DNA of 64,000 nt, taken from assembly GCA_000999315.1 (NCBI GenBank), contig LCFW01000002.1:309259-373258 (forward strand), in the 5' to 3' direction. Below are positions 27,236 through 35,996 of this stretch, in pieces (the stretch's first letter is position 1; each line of letters begins with the position of its first letter). The position numbers and the translations under genes were made by a program. The notes under the pieces were generated by a model. The model was given only the letters and a program-made list of their open reading frames with translations. It had not been told where the DNA came from and did not search any database. The DNA is from Candidatus Peregrinibacteria bacterium GW2011_GWF2_43_17. GTDB taxonomy: Bacteria; Patescibacteriota; Gracilibacteria; UBA1369; UBA12470.

Positions 27236-28274
27236 AGCTCTGCTTCACCACCTCCCCCGCCGCCTTCTCCCACGAAAACTCTTTCGCTCTTGCCGCTAAT
27301 TTACCTTTATCAGGCTCACCGGCAACAAGTTTTCGCATACCGGAAACAATATCGTCAACAGATAACGGATCGGCATACAAAATCGCATCATCACCTATCT
27401 CTTCCATCGAACTTCCTTTACTTGTTAAAACATTCACGCCGCAACTCATCGCCTCCAAAACCGGCAACCCAAATCCCTCGTATAAAGAAACATAAACAAG
27501 CCCACTCGATAATTTATACAAAGCCTCCTTGTCTTCATGCGCAACCGGTCCAACAAACCTGATTTTAGTATTTTTCGGCAAACTGTATTTGGCAAAAATC
27601 TTCTCATCAAAACTTCCGGCCAAAACAAATTCACAATCCAAATCGGCCATTAAATAAGCCTCTATAACCTTCTTTAGATTTTTCCTGGGCTCCAAAGCCG
27701 ACAAAGACAAAATATATTTGTCCGGCAAACCATATTTCCGCTTAACGCAAGCAAAATCCTTACATTTCGGCACGTAAGCACCCTCGTAAACGACCTCACT
27801 CCGAACTCCCAGGATATTCGCAAGCTCCTTTTGCGTAAATTTCGAAACGGAAATCACCCTGTCAGCACCGCGAAAATATTTGCGCGGATTATTAAAAAAA
27901 TACCAAAGCCGACTTTTAAAAGAAAAAAAACCGGGAAATTTAATAAAAGACAAATCGTGGCAAATAACAACCTTCTTGACCTTTTTTGGCAAAATCGCAG
28001 GACGCATATCGGGAAATAAAAAAACATCAACATCAAAATCCAACCTGGGAAAAACATTGAAAACTCTATTTGGAATTCTCCAAAAAACCTTCCTTACATT
28101 TTCACCTTGGAATTGATCTAAAATCTTCTTGTATTTTTCATCCCATCCGCTCAAAAACAAAACGAACTCATGCTCCTTATGCCGAATCATCTCTTTAACC
28201 AAACATTTGGTATAAGTGGGAACACCCGACAAGTCCCCATGAAGCAAAGGCCTTAAATCTACGCCGATTTTCAT
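27201..28274 (-). CDS. GT4-type glycosyltransferase
   Basis: A GT-B fold glycosyltransferase that probably extends a surface polysaccharide. The N-terminal half has a glycine-rich acceptor loop (DLSGVPTYTKCLV). The C-terminal half has YILSLSALEPRKNLKKVIEAY and the EGFGLPVLEAMSCG donor-site block with the EX7E pattern. The ATG at 28274 directly follows the stop of the upstream Wzz-like gene (357 aa); the track's start would overlap that gene. Confidence 0.93.
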   Translation of the reverse strand: MKIGVDLRPLLHGDLSGVPTYTKCLVKEMIRHKEHEFVLFLSGWDEKYKKILDQFQGENVRKVFWRIPNRVFNVFPRLDFDVDVFLFPDMRPAILPKKVKKVVICHDLSFIKFPGFFSFKSRLWYFFNNPRKYFRGADRVISVSKFTQKELANILGVRSEVVYEGAYVPKCKDFACVKRKYGLPDKYILSLSALEPRKNLKKVIEAYLMADLDCEFVLAGSFDEKIFAKYSLPKNTKIRFVGPVAHEDKEALYKLSSGLVYVSLYEGFGLPVLEAMSCGVNVLTSKGSSMEEIGDDAILYADPLSVDDIVSGMRKLVAGEPDKGKLAARAKEFSWEKAAGEVVKQSSICLSRRYSQI

Positions 28275-28275
28275 G

Positions 28276-29157
28276 TTATAAAACTTCAATCCATTCAAAA
28301 CTGTCTGCAAACCTCTTGATAAACTCCAGATCCTTTTCCTTCGCAGCCCCCATTTTTACAAACAGAAGATAATCGCCCTTCTTGAAATCTTCGAACTTAA
28401 CAATTTTAGAACCATGGAACCTTTTCTCAATCTCCTCATTTTTAAAATCAAAACCGACAGCCAAAAGATGAGACCCGTGCTTAACAACACTCGGAGACCC
28501 CATACAACACATAGAATACAATGACTTCTTACCAAAAACATTTTCAGCCTGGAACGGAAAAGTAACCCGACCGGACAAAAACTCATAAACCAACACAAAC
28601 CCTATAACAAAAAGTACTCCGAAAACAAAACCGGTCGCACCATTCATCAAAACCTTCGGCTCATGAGTCAAAATCGTTATCGTCGGATTCGCAATTTTAT
28701 AAGAGGTATCCATCGTCTCATTATAAGAACCCATCCTTTCCTCGAGAACACCGAGCGCACCGGACGCCACCTCTTCAACATTTTCGATGGAATATGTCGT
28801 CACACTCATTATCAAATTCTGCCTCTCTTGCTTTCTGGCACTTACCGACAAACTGTCATCCCTCACCCATCCCACATAATCATAAATATCATTTATAAAA
28901 GCCGGATCCATCGTCCACCCTTGCACAGTTTCAGTAAAATAACTATCCGCCTCCTCAACCCCGCGCGCACCAAAAGCTTGCGCATCTTCAGGATAACTCG
29001 CCTGCTCCATCCCAACCGTCAAAAACACAATCCCCTCGTAATAAGTTTGAGAAAACGCAACCGTATAAATCGAAGACGAAACACCTAAAATCAATCCGAC
29101 CCCCAATATCGCCCACTTAATTCTCCACAAAAAATAAAAATAATTCCTGACGTCCAT
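28276..29157 (-). CDS. Wzz-like polysaccharide chain-length/co-polymerase protein
   Basis: A 293-residue protein with membrane helices near both ends of its periplasm-like part (WAILGVGLILGVSSSIYTVAF and GATGFVFGVLFVIGFVLVYEFL). A mostly helical ectodomain lies between them, plus a ~75-residue cytoplasmic C-terminus without Walker motifs. This is the polysaccharide co-polymerase layout. It is flanked on both sides by glycosyltransferases. Confidence 0.8.
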   Translation of the reverse strand: MDVRNYFYFLWRIKWAILGVGLILGVSSSIYTVAFSQTYYEGIVFLTVGMEQASYPEDAQAFGARGVEEADSYFTETVQGWTMDPAFINDIYDYVGWVRDDSLSVSARKQERQNLIMSVTTYSIENVEEVASGALGVLEERMGSYNETMDTSYKIANPTITILTHEPKVLMNGATGFVFGVLFVIGFVLVYEFLSGRVTFPFQAENVFGKKSLYSMCCMGSPSVVKHGSHLLAVGFDFKNEEIEKRFHGSKIVKFEDFKKGDYLLFVKMGAAKEKDLEFIKRFADSFEWIEVL

Positions 29158-29212
29158 AAAAACTTAAGTTAAAAAACCTAAACAAATAAATTTATACAGC
29201 ATCAAGATAAAT

Positions 29213-30304
29213 CTACGCAACTTTTCTCGCCACAAATCCCCTGATTTCCTTCTCGAACCTCTCCATCCCGAAATCCGCAACGCTTTTCACAACCTCGTCC
29301 TTATCGAATTTTTTCTTTTCAAATTTCAAAACGGCTTTCACGAGAGCATCAACACTTTGAGTGTTAAAAAACATCCCGCTAACACCTTCTTTTACTGTTT
29401 CCAAAGCTCCACCCTCGGCATAAGCGATAACAGGTCTACCACAAGCCATCGCTTCCAAAGGCGCAATCCCAAAATCTTCAACTTGCGGAAAAATAAAAGC
29501 CTTACATCCCGCATATAACTCTTTCAGTTTTTCATCCGTCACAAACCCCAAGAACTCGACGTTGCTTCCCGCCATACGTTTCAATCTCTTCATTTCCGGA
29601 CCATCCCCGACAACTTTCAAAGGAAATCCGAGATGACTGAAAGCATCAATGATTAAATCAAATCTTTTATAAGGTATCAATCTGCCAACGGCCAAATAAT
29701 AACTGCCGGAACCCTCCGCCACCTTAAACCCGGACAAATCTATCGGAGGATAAATAGTCTTAGAATCTCGTTTATAATATTTTTTGATTCTTTCACCTAT
29801 ATAATTCGAATTTGAAATAAAATGATCGACCCTATCCGCCGCAAGCCGATCCCAAAGCCTCAAATGATGTAAAAGATACGGCGCCAGTTTCTTAACCGAC
29901 GAAGGCCACGGATAATCTTTCAAATACCTGTGACAATCGTCCCAAACATAACGCATCGGCGTATGACAATAACAAAAATGCACGGCTGAAGGCTTCGTAA
30001 TCACCCCTTTCGCGCACGAATGAGAACTTGAAATAACAATATCGAATTCGCTCAAATCAAACTGCTCAAAAGCCATCGGCATCCATTTCAAAAACAACTG
30101 ATGCTTCTTTTTCGCAAATGGCCAATTTTGAATAAAAGACGTTCTAACATCGGCATCCTTGAATTGCGGCAAACTCTTTTCATTGTAAATCGACGTATAA
30201 ATCGGCGCGGACGGGAAAATCTTATGCAAAGCCAAAACAACCTTCTCGGCCCCGCCCTGATCGGTAAGCCAATCCGCAACCAAAGCTATTTTCAGATCGT
30301 CCAT
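29213..30304 (-). CDS. GT4-type glycosyltransferase (first gene of polysaccharide operon)
   Basis: A 363-residue GT-B glycosyltransferase. The N-terminus LVADWLTDQGGAEKVVLALHKIFP and the FCYCHTPMRYVWDD block are typical of mannosyl/rhamnosyl transferases of the GT4 type. The donor site has YLAVGRLIPYKRFDLIIDAF and EDFGIAPLEAMACGRPVIAY. A promoter (30332-30361) lies just upstream, and the Wzz-like gene follows after 55 bases. Confidence 0.93.
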   Translation of the reverse strand: MDDLKIALVADWLTDQGGAEKVVLALHKIFPSAPIYTSIYNEKSLPQFKDADVRTSFIQNWPFAKKKHQLFLKWMPMAFEQFDLSEFDIVISSSHSCAKGVITKPSAVHFCYCHTPMRYVWDDCHRYLKDYPWPSSVKKLAPYLLHHLRLWDRLAADRVDHFISNSNYIGERIKKYYKRDSKTIYPPIDLSGFKVAEGSGSYYLAVGRLIPYKRFDLIIDAFSHLGFPLKVVGDGPEMKRLKRMAGSNVEFLGFVTDEKLKELYAGCKAFIFPQVEDFGIAPLEAMACGRPVIAYAEGGALETVKEGVSGMFFNTQSVDALVKAVLKFEKKKFDKDEVVKSVADFGMERFEKEIRGFVARKVA

Positions 30305-30331
30305 TTGTTTTTGTCGAAAAATTGCCCACCC

Positions 30332-30361
30332 ATATTAACAGGACAAGAGGAAGTTTGACAA
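30332..30361 (-). promoter_or_regulatory. Promoter of the polysaccharide operon
   Basis: Minus-strand TTGTCA (30361-30356), 18-bp spacer, TAATAT (30337-30332). The predicted start is near 30325, about 21 nt before the glycosyltransferase ATG. Confidence 0.6.
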
Positions 30362-30370
30362 TGAAATGGA

Positions 30371-30706
30371 TTATTCGAATGTTTTCCCAACAGCTTCCGA
30401 AACGGCTTTACGAACATTTTCGGGACAATCACTCGCAATATTTATAATAGATCTCGCGAGAAGGCCATTTCCTTCTTTCATTACAATACAGTCTTGAAGA
30501 GACTCTCGACCACCAACACACAGTGACTCATATCTGCCAGCAAGATCGTTTATCGTGGCAGTGGTACGAATAATATTGGGCAAATCGCAAACTTCTTCAG
30601 GAATTATCGAATGTCCTCCGTCATCCTGAAATTGCACTTCTTCACCCCCGCACGCTACAGAAAAAGCCAACGCTCCCGCCATAGCCATTTTGTTTAGATT
30701 TGCCAT
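30371..30706 (-). CDS. Small predicted lipoprotein
   Basis: 111 residues with a lipoprotein-type signal: a short charged start, the hydrophobic MAMAGALAFSVAC and a lipobox FSVAC^GGEE. The mature part contains four more Cys (CDLP, SLCVGG, QDCIV, SDCPE), which could form two disulfides. No family recognised. Encoded 27 bases after the 236-aa unknown gene, probably on the same transcript. Confidence 0.7.
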   Translation of the reverse strand: MANLNKMAMAGALAFSVACGGEEVQFQDDGGHSIIPEEVCDLPNIIRTTATINDLAGRYESLCVGGRESLQDCIVMKEGNGLLARSIINIASDCPENVRKAVSEAVGKTFE

Positions 30707-30733
30707 GATAATTTTAAATTAAAAAATAAAAAA

Positions 30734-31435
30734 TCAAACTCCTTCCCTCATATCCACAACAAAATACCCCTGAATAAAAAACTTGTTATTTTGCGAATTC
30801 GTTCTTAAATCTTCAATCCACTGCACAAGATCTTTCAAAAGAAATCCACCACTCATAGGGTCAAACGCCGTACAAATATCCGTATTCTTGGGTTTCGCCT
30901 CTTGCTTACGAGTACCAAGCCCAAACAATCCCCTAATACGACCACTTATTACATCGACGCAACTCTCGATCTTTTTCTTTTCAACCGGCATCAAAACTCC
31001 GAAAACCTTCCGTTTAAACTCTATATCCCAAAAACCATCACCCTTACAAAGCAATACGAAACGCACTTTTCTCCCCTTAATATGATCCTTCAATAAATCC
31101 AAAATACTCCCAAGTTCTTCAACACTACTGCAACCTATCTTATCAAAACCGACATCCGCCGAATCACGAAGCTGTCTCATATGCCTATGTCTGAAGGAGT
31201 TATCCCTTCCGACCCATTTATTCGCACGCCTATCGTCCGAATGACCCCCGGACAACCAAGCATTATAATGAGGACCGACAACATTTTTATCAAACCCCCT
31301 ATAGTTTTTTAAACGACAATGCTCCAATCCCGGCAACTCATCATCCATGTACTCAGGTTGCAACTTGCCGACAATTCGTTCCAAATCTTCCAAAGTTTGA
31401 ACCTCTGCATGCAAAGGAAGTGAATTCACAGCCAT
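30734..31435 (-). CDS. Unknown soluble protein
   Basis: About 233 residues from the ATG at 31435 (a codon three residues earlier is possible). No signal peptide or membrane helix and no family recognised. It has a His/Arg-rich central stretch (HSDDRRANKWVGRDNSFRHRHMRQLRD) and a Lys-rich segment near 150-190. A good promoter lies 24 bases upstream. The downstream partner is a lipoprotein. Confidence 0.65.
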   Translation of the reverse strand: MAVNSLPLHAEVQTLEDLERIVGKLQPEYMDDELPGLEHCRLKNYRGFDKNVVGPHYNAWLSGGHSDDRRANKWVGRDNSFRHRHMRQLRDSADVGFDKIGCSSVEELGSILDLLKDHIKGRKVRFVLLCKGDGFWDIEFKRKVFGVLMPVEKKKIESCVDVISGRIRGLFGLGTRKQEAKPKNTDICTAFDPMSGGFLLKDLVQWIEDLRTNSQNNKFFIQGYFVVDMREGV

Positions 31436-31458
31436 AATATACAATTAAAAAGGCATTA

Positions 31459-31487
31459 TTCATACATCTTCTTGAAAGGAATGTCAA
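31459..31487 (-). promoter_or_regulatory. Promoter of the unknown/lipoprotein pair
   Basis: Minus-strand consensus TTGACA (31487-31482), 17-bp spacer, TATGAA (31464-31459). Predicted start is near 31452, about 17 nt before the ATG at 31435. Confidence 0.65.
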
Positions 31488-31499
31488 ATTGAGGAATAT

Positions 31500-31865
31500 T
31501 TACATTACCGCAAGCTTCGCCTCTTCAATTGATGGATATGTCGTAATCAACTGCGTCAAACCGACAACCTGTAAAATATCGATAATGTTGTTTTTCGCTT
31601 GCGCAATCACCGCTTTCCCGCCCGCGGCGGATACTTTGCTATACCAGTCAGTCAAATAGCCGATGGATTTACTGTTCATGTACTCAAGCCCGCTAAAATC
31701 AAATATCAAGCTCAAATTCGCACCACCGGACTCAATTTGCGCATAAACTTTTTTCGCTTCTTCATCAACATTGCTTTCGTCGAGCTGTCCGGCGACTTTG
31801 ATGATTTTTACTTTCTTTTCGGAATCGGTTTTCAGATCCTCGAATGTAATTGTTGCTTGAGCCAT
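31500..31865 (-). CDS. STAS-domain anti-sigma-factor-antagonist-like protein
   Basis: A 121-residue single STAS domain. The family block DFSGLEYMNSKSIGYL carries the serine region that is phosphorylated in RsbV/SpoIIAA-type proteins. It lies 19 bases downstream of an RsbW-like ATPase gene, the classic kinase/antagonist pairing. No sigma-factor gene is adjacent, so the controlled target may be another protein. Confidence 0.85.
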   Translation of the reverse strand: MAQATITFEDLKTDSEKKVKIIKVAGQLDESNVDEEAKKVYAQIESGGANLSLIFDFSGLEYMNSKSIGYLTDWYSKVSAAGGKAVIAQAKNNIIDILQVVGLTQLITTYPSIEEAKLAVM

Positions 31866-31884
31866 AAAATTGAAATTTTAAATT

Positions 31885-32412
31885 TTAATTTGTTAATTGC
31901 AAATGAGTGGGAACCTGAACCGTAGAAGATAATACCTTATTCTCTTTATCTCTCAAATATTTCTTTGCTCTAACCCTGAGCCCTCCACCTTCAATATCTT
32001 CAAAAAGCAGTTCATCCGTCCATTCGGCAACGATCTTTGGAAGACCCCTGCCTCTAAGTCCCAAATATTGGGAATGCATCATTGAAACTCTCTCTTTAAC
32101 CAAATTCCCCATTTGCGCGGCGGTATATTTGGCAGACCCCGTTCCCGTATCTTCAATCACAACTTCGAGGCTTTCTTCAGGAACACTGATAAAGGTGATT
32201 TTAACGTTTTTACCCTTTTCCGACCCATGCTCTATCGCGTTATTGCAAAGCTCATCAACAACGGATTGAAATCTGTACGCCCATTGTTCCGAAAAACCGG
32301 TCATGTTTTTTGTCATCGTCAAAGTAAAATCTCTTATACCGGAAAGAAAATACGCGTTAGTCGGCAAGATAATTGTAATCTTAACGGGAATCTTTTCTGT
32401 GCTATCAGACAT
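31885..32412 (-). CDS. RsbW/SpoIIAB-like anti-sigma kinase (GHKL ATPase)
   Basis: A 175-residue HATPase_c_2 protein. The N-box is VVDELCNNAIEHGS, the G1 box is VIEDTGTGS, and a G2-like loop is seen in LRGRGLPKIV. In the family such proteins phosphorylate a STAS partner and sequester a sigma factor or other target. It is driven by a consensus promoter framed by a 14-bp inverted repeat. Its likely antagonist phosphatase is encoded at 39503-40684. Confidence 0.85.
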   Translation of the reverse strand: MSDSTEKIPVKITIILPTNAYFLSGIRDFTLTMTKNMTGFSEQWAYRFQSVVDELCNNAIEHGSEKGKNVKITFISVPEESLEVVIEDTGTGSAKYTAAQMGNLVKERVSMMHSQYLGLRGRGLPKIVAEWTDELLFEDIEGGGLRVRAKKYLRDKENKVLSSTVQVPTHLQLTN

Positions 32413-32416
32413 AAAA

Positions 32417-32465
32417 GTTTACTTATAAATCATATTATTGTACCAAATTTACAAGTAAACGTCAA
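32417..32465 (-). promoter_or_regulatory. Promoter with dyad operator for the RsbW/STAS pair
   Basis: Minus-strand TTGACG (32465-32460), 17-bp spacer, TACAAT (32442-32437). Arms GTTTACTTATAAAT (32417-32430) and ATTTACAAGTAAAC (32447-32460) are inverted repeats matching at 13 of 14 positions. They are centred on the -10, with about 30 bp between arm centres. One arm covers the spacer and the other the start site, as expected for a dimer-bound operator. Confidence 0.6.
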
Positions 32466-32716
32466 CCCTGCAACTTGCGAGATTCATCAATAATCAATTC
32501 GTAAAAATCGGAAACAAACCTCTCGTTAAGCGCAAATCTCGAAGATAACTTCCTAACCTTGCGTATAATTTCATCCTCCCTTTTTTTATTCTGGATTTTC
32601 AAACCTTTTCCGCGCTTAATTTCACCTATTTTAATGACATTTTCAAACCTCTCGGCCAAAAGCTTAAGTATTCTCTCATCGATTTTATCTATTTTTGAAC
32701 GAAATTTACCTATCAT
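32462..32716 (-). CDS. Chorismate mutase, AroQ-type
   Basis: An 84-residue all-helical AroQ-class domain. FRSKIDKIDERILKLLAERFENVIKIGEIK is the first helix with its catalytic Arg and Lys, and VSDFYELIIDESRKLQ closes the domain. It converts chorismate to prephenate. No other shikimate or aromatic pathway gene is in the window. Its end abuts the -35 of the RsbW-like gene, and its start lies four bases from the divergent rpsB promoter. Confidence 0.85.
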   Translation of the reverse strand: MIGKFRSKIDKIDERILKLLAERFENVIKIGEIKRGKGLKIQNKKREDEIIRKVRKLSSRFALNERFVSDFYELIIDESRKLQG

Positions 32717-32720
32717 CGGA

Positions 32721-32749
32721 TTGGCTTGCCACTAAGTTACTCATATAGT
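32721..32749 (+). promoter_or_regulatory. rpsB promoter
   Basis: TTGGCT (32721-32726), 17-bp spacer, TATAGT (32744-32749), with a predicted start near 32756. Confidence 0.65.
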
Positions 32750-32755
32750 AACATA

Positions 32756-32863
32756 TCACCGCTTTTATATCAGCACGAAGCTGGATTCCGTTCGTCCTGT
32801 CCCCCATCAAAGAGGGATCGTGAATGGAAAACGAAAGTTTCATGCGCTAACCCCAAGGACTTT
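32756..32863 (+). promoter_or_regulatory. Long rpsB 5' leader, possible autoregulatory RNA
   Basis: About 108 nt of untranslated leader, unusually long here where most leaders are 0-25 nt. It contains short potential hairpins (TCCCCCATC...GAGGGATC) and ends in AAGGA five bases before the ATG, one of the few clear Shine-Dalgarno sites. S2 leaders are autoregulatory in other bacteria; that role here is inference. Confidence 0.4.
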
Positions 32864-33553
32864 ATGCCACAAGCAAATGTAAAGGAGCTCAAAGAGATGC
32901 TCAAAAACGCTGTCCATTTCGGACATGCAACCAGCAAATGGAACCCGAAGATGAAAAAATACATCTACGGAGAAAAACAAGGTATCCATGTCTTCGATCT
33001 GGAAAAAACACAAGCGTGCCTCGAGAAAGCTCTCGATTTCCTATCAAAATCGGTCAAGGAAGGTAAAACGGTAATGTTCATCAGTACAAAACAACAAGTT
33101 ACCGACTTGGTTAAAGAAGCGGCAAAAGATTGCGGCGTTCCGTATGTAACACAGAAATGGGTACCCGGACTTTTAACCAATTTCAGAACGATCAAACAAC
33201 GAATCAGATATCTGAAAAAACTGAAAGACGAAGAGACAACCGGCGAATTCTCGAAATATACGAAAAAAGAGGCTTCCGAACTCAAAAAAACCATCAATAA
33301 ACTTGAAATCTCATTGGGAGGCGTGCAAGATCTCATGAAACCTCCGGATATCGTAATAATTCTAGATGTTTACAGAGATGAAATCGCCGTGAAAGAAGCT
33401 TCGAGAACTGGAGTGAAAATCATAGGATTGGCGGATTCAAACGCAAATCCGAGTTTGATAGATTATCCAATTCCGGCAAACGACGATGCCATTAAATCTT
33501 TGACTTATATGGTCAATAAATTTAAGGATACAATCAAAGCCGGCAAAAAATAA
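32864..33553 (+). CDS. rpsB: 30S ribosomal protein S2
   Basis: The 229-residue protein starts at the ATG at 32864, preceded by AAGGA; the track's 32726 start lies in the promoter and leader. Signatures are VHFGHATSKWNPKMKKYIYGEKQGIHVFDLEKT, WVPGLLTNFRTIKQRI and the C-terminal GLADSNANPSLIDYPIPANDDA. Length is slightly shorter than E. coli S2. It is separated from tsf by a small membrane-protein gene. Confidence 0.97.
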   Translation: MPQANVKELKEMLKNAVHFGHATSKWNPKMKKYIYGEKQGIHVFDLEKTQACLEKALDFLSKSVKEGKTVMFISTKQQVTDLVKEAAKDCGVPYVTQKWVPGLLTNFRTIKQRIRYLKKLKDEETTGEFSKYTKKEASELKKTINKLEISLGGVQDLMKPPDIVIILDVYRDEIAVKEASRTGVKIIGLADSNANPSLIDYPIPANDDAIKSLTYMVNKFKDTIKAGKK

Positions 33554-33573
33554 TTCCATAAAACAATTTAAAC

Positions 33574-34023
33574 ATGGAAGGAGAAAACAAAAACACGCAA
33601 CCAGTTCAGGAAACTCCTCAAGCCACACCGGAAACACAGACTCCACCGAATACCGAACCAAGCATCCCTCAGGATGAAAAAGTCCTGTCAATATTGGCTT
33701 ATGCCAGCATAGGATTCTTACTCCCCCTCATACTTAAGCCGGGAAACAAAACCTGCCAATTCCACGCCAAACAAGGCGCGGCAATGTTCATTGTAAGTTT
33801 CTTCACTCTTATATTGTTAGCCGCGATCCCGATGCTCGGATCATTACTGTTCTTGGGATTTGTAGCGCTAACAGCGATAGCGATGTTCCAAGCCTTTTCG
33901 GGCAAGGAATGGAAAATACCGGTAATCGGAGATATGGCAATGAAAATAGACTTAAATGCTTTAGCGATGACCTCAACAATAAAAAAAGAAAAAACCGACG
34001 AATCTCAACAAGAAACAAAATAA
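33574..34023 (+). CDS. DUF4870-like small membrane protein
   Basis: 149 residues: a Pro/Gln/Thr-rich N-terminal ~35 residues, then two or three hydrophobic helices (LAYASIGFLLPLIL, AAMFIVSFFTLILLAAIPMLG, LLFLGFVALTAIAMFQAF) around FHAKQGAAMFI, as in DUF4870/Tic20-like proteins. Function unknown. It interrupts the usual rpsB-tsf adjacency (21 bases after rpsB, 23 before tsf). Confidence 0.75.
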   Translation: MEGENKNTQPVQETPQATPETQTPPNTEPSIPQDEKVLSILAYASIGFLLPLILKPGNKTCQFHAKQGAAMFIVSFFTLILLAAIPMLGSLLFLGFVALTAIAMFQAFSGKEWKIPVIGDMAMKIDLNALAMTSTIKKEKTDESQQETK

Positions 34024-34046
34024 ATTTATTCGTTAAAACTCCAAAT

Positions 34047-34808
34047 ATGCCTGTAACTCTCGACCAGATCAAGAAACTCCGCGAAGAAACCGGAGTATCA
34101 ACCATGGCTTGCAAAAAAGCTTTGGAAGAAGCCAATGGCGATCACGCAAAAGCAATAGAAATTTTAAGAAAAAAAGGAGAAGCGAAATCCGAAGCCAGAG
34201 CCGAAAGAACAACTTCGCAAGGCGTAGTGGCAATCGCCAAAAAAAGCGATAAAGCTTCGATAATTTCATTGTGTTGCGAAACTGATTTCGTCGCCAAAAA
34301 TGCAGATTTTGCCAAATCGGCGCAAGAAACCGCCGACAAAGTCTTATCCGAAGGAGAATCTTTCGACATAACCGGCACCGTAAGCGAATTAAGCCTAAAA
34401 CTCGGAGAAAAAATCGAAGTAAAAGATAAAAAACTTATTGAAGGCAAAGTTATCGGCATATACGTTCACTCAAACAAGAAATTCGGCACAGTCGTAGCAC
34501 TTGACGACGGAACCGAAGAAATAGCGAACAACATCGCAATGCACGTAACCGCCATGAACCCGAAATACATAACACCGGAAGAGATACCGACCACAACGGT
34601 GGAAAAAGAGAAAGAAATTTGGGTTGAACAATTAAAAAGAGAAAATAAACCCGAAAAAATCTGGGAAAACATCATGAAAGGCAAAGAAAGAAAATTCCGA
34701 GAAGAAAACTCGCTCACAAAACAAGCTTTCGTAAAAAACCCCGAAATCACGGTGGAAAAACTACTTGGTACGGCCAAAATAGCCAAATTCGTAAGGCTAA
34801 GCATATAA
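34047..34808 (+). CDS. tsf: Translation elongation factor Ts
   Basis: Nucleotide exchange factor for EF-Tu. The ATG at 34047 gives MPVTLDQIKKLREETGVSTMACKKALEEANGD, the conserved UBA-like N-terminus, followed by the CCETDFVAKN motif that contacts EF-Tu. 253 residues is within the family range. The track's longer version overlaps the preceding gene. ribBA starts at the very next base after its stop. Confidence 0.96.
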   Translation: MPVTLDQIKKLREETGVSTMACKKALEEANGDHAKAIEILRKKGEAKSEARAERTTSQGVVAIAKKSDKASIISLCCETDFVAKNADFAKSAQETADKVLSEGESFDITGTVSELSLKLGEKIEVKDKKLIEGKVIGIYVHSNKKFGTVVALDDGTEEIANNIAMHVTAMNPKYITPEEIPTTTVEKEKEIWVEQLKRENKPEKIWENIMKGKERKFREENSLTKQAFVKNPEITVEKLLGTAKIAKFVRLSI

Positions 34809-35996
34809 ATGGACATCCAGAAATCCATATCCGACTTCAAATCAGGGAGAATGGTGATTGTAGTTGACGACGAAGATAGAGAAAACGAAGGGGATATTAT
34901 TTTTGCCGCGGAAAAAACAACCCCGGAAAAAATAAACTTCATGATGAAAGAATGTCGAGGACTTATTTGCGTTTCAATCTCGCAAGAAATTGCAAACAAA
35001 CTGGATCTCAAGCCGATGGTGGAAAGAAACACCGAAAACACAGGATGTAACTTTACAGTATCGATTGACGCAAAAAAGAACATCACCACCGGCATATCGG
35101 CAAAAGACAGAGCTCAAACAATCCTTACGATAATAAATCCGAGATCCAAACCGGAAGACTTAAGGCGTCCCGGACACATATTCCCCATAATCGCCAAAGA
35201 AGGAGGGGTTTTACAGCGCGCCGGCCATACTGAAGCGGCTTCCGATCTGGCAAAGCTGGCGGGACTCAAAAAAGCGGGCGTACTTTGCGAAATAATCAAA
35301 GAAAATGGAGAAATGGCAAGAATGCCGGATCTCATCAAGTTCGCCAAAAAACATAATATTTCGATAATCACAATAAAAGATCTCATCGAATTTCGCAGAC
35401 AAAACGAAAAACTCATCAAAAAAACAGCCGAAACATACTTGGACACAAAATACGGCAAATTCAAAATGATAGTATACAAAAGTAAATCGGACGCAAAAGA
35501 ACATATAGTTTTAACGAAAGGCAAAATCGGCAAAGGAACACTGGTGAGAGTCCATTCCGAATGTATAACGGGAGATCTTTTCAAATCCACGCAATGCGAT
35601 TGCGGCGAGCAACTGGATTTAAGCTTAAAAAAAATATCGCAAGAAAAATCAGGAGTTTTATTATATATGAGACAAGAAGGACGAGGCATAGGCCTCGTAA
35701 ATAAATTAAAAGCGTATAACCTGCAAAAAAAAGGTTACGACACCGTATCTGCCAATACAGCATTGGGATTCGACCCCGACTTGCGAGATTACGGAATAGG
35801 AGCTCAAATACTCACGGACTTGGGACTTTCTGAAATAAAAATTCTGACCAACAATCCGCGAAAAATCGTAGGGCTGGAAGGACACGGATTGAAAATAATC
35901 AAACGAATTCGCCTGGAAACCAAGCCGAAAAAGACAAACGTAAAATATTTGCAAACAAAGAAGATAAAACTTGGACACCTTTTAAATAATGTCTGA
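34809..35996 (+). CDS. ribBA: Bifunctional DHBP synthase / GTP cyclohydrolase II
   Basis: Two entry enzymes of riboflavin synthesis in one protein. The RibB half (1-~200) has DDEDRENEGDIIFAAE and HIFPIIAKEGGVLQRAGHTEA. The RibA half (~205-395) has RVHSECITGDLFKSTQCDCGEQL with the three zinc Cys, then MRQEGRGIGLVNKLKAY and the NNPRKI block. Catalytic residues look intact. It abuts tsf and overlaps ribD by 8 bases. Confidence 0.96.
   Translation: MDIQKSISDFKSGRMVIVVDDEDRENEGDIIFAAEKTTPEKINFMMKECRGLICVSISQEIANKLDLKPMVERNTENTGCNFTVSIDAKKNITTGISAKDRAQTILTIINPRSKPEDLRRPGHIFPIIAKEGGVLQRAGHTEAASDLAKLAGLKKAGVLCEIIKENGEMARMPDLIKFAKKHNISIITIKDLIEFRRQNEKLIKKTAETYLDTKYGKFKMIVYKSKSDAKEHIVLTKGKIGKGTLVRVHSECITGDLFKSTQCDCGEQLDLSLKKISQEKSGVLLYMRQEGRGIGLVNKLKAYNLQKKGYDTVSANTALGFDPDLRDYGIGAQILTDLGLSEIKILTNNPRKIVGLEGHGLKIIKRIRLETKPKKTNVKYLQTKKIKLGHLLNNV

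Noticed and set aside
8209-30342. Shared 13-mer CCATATTAACAGG at 8209 and 30330
   Set aside because: A match of this length is expected by chance in 64 kb, and the contexts (terminator loop, promoter) differ.
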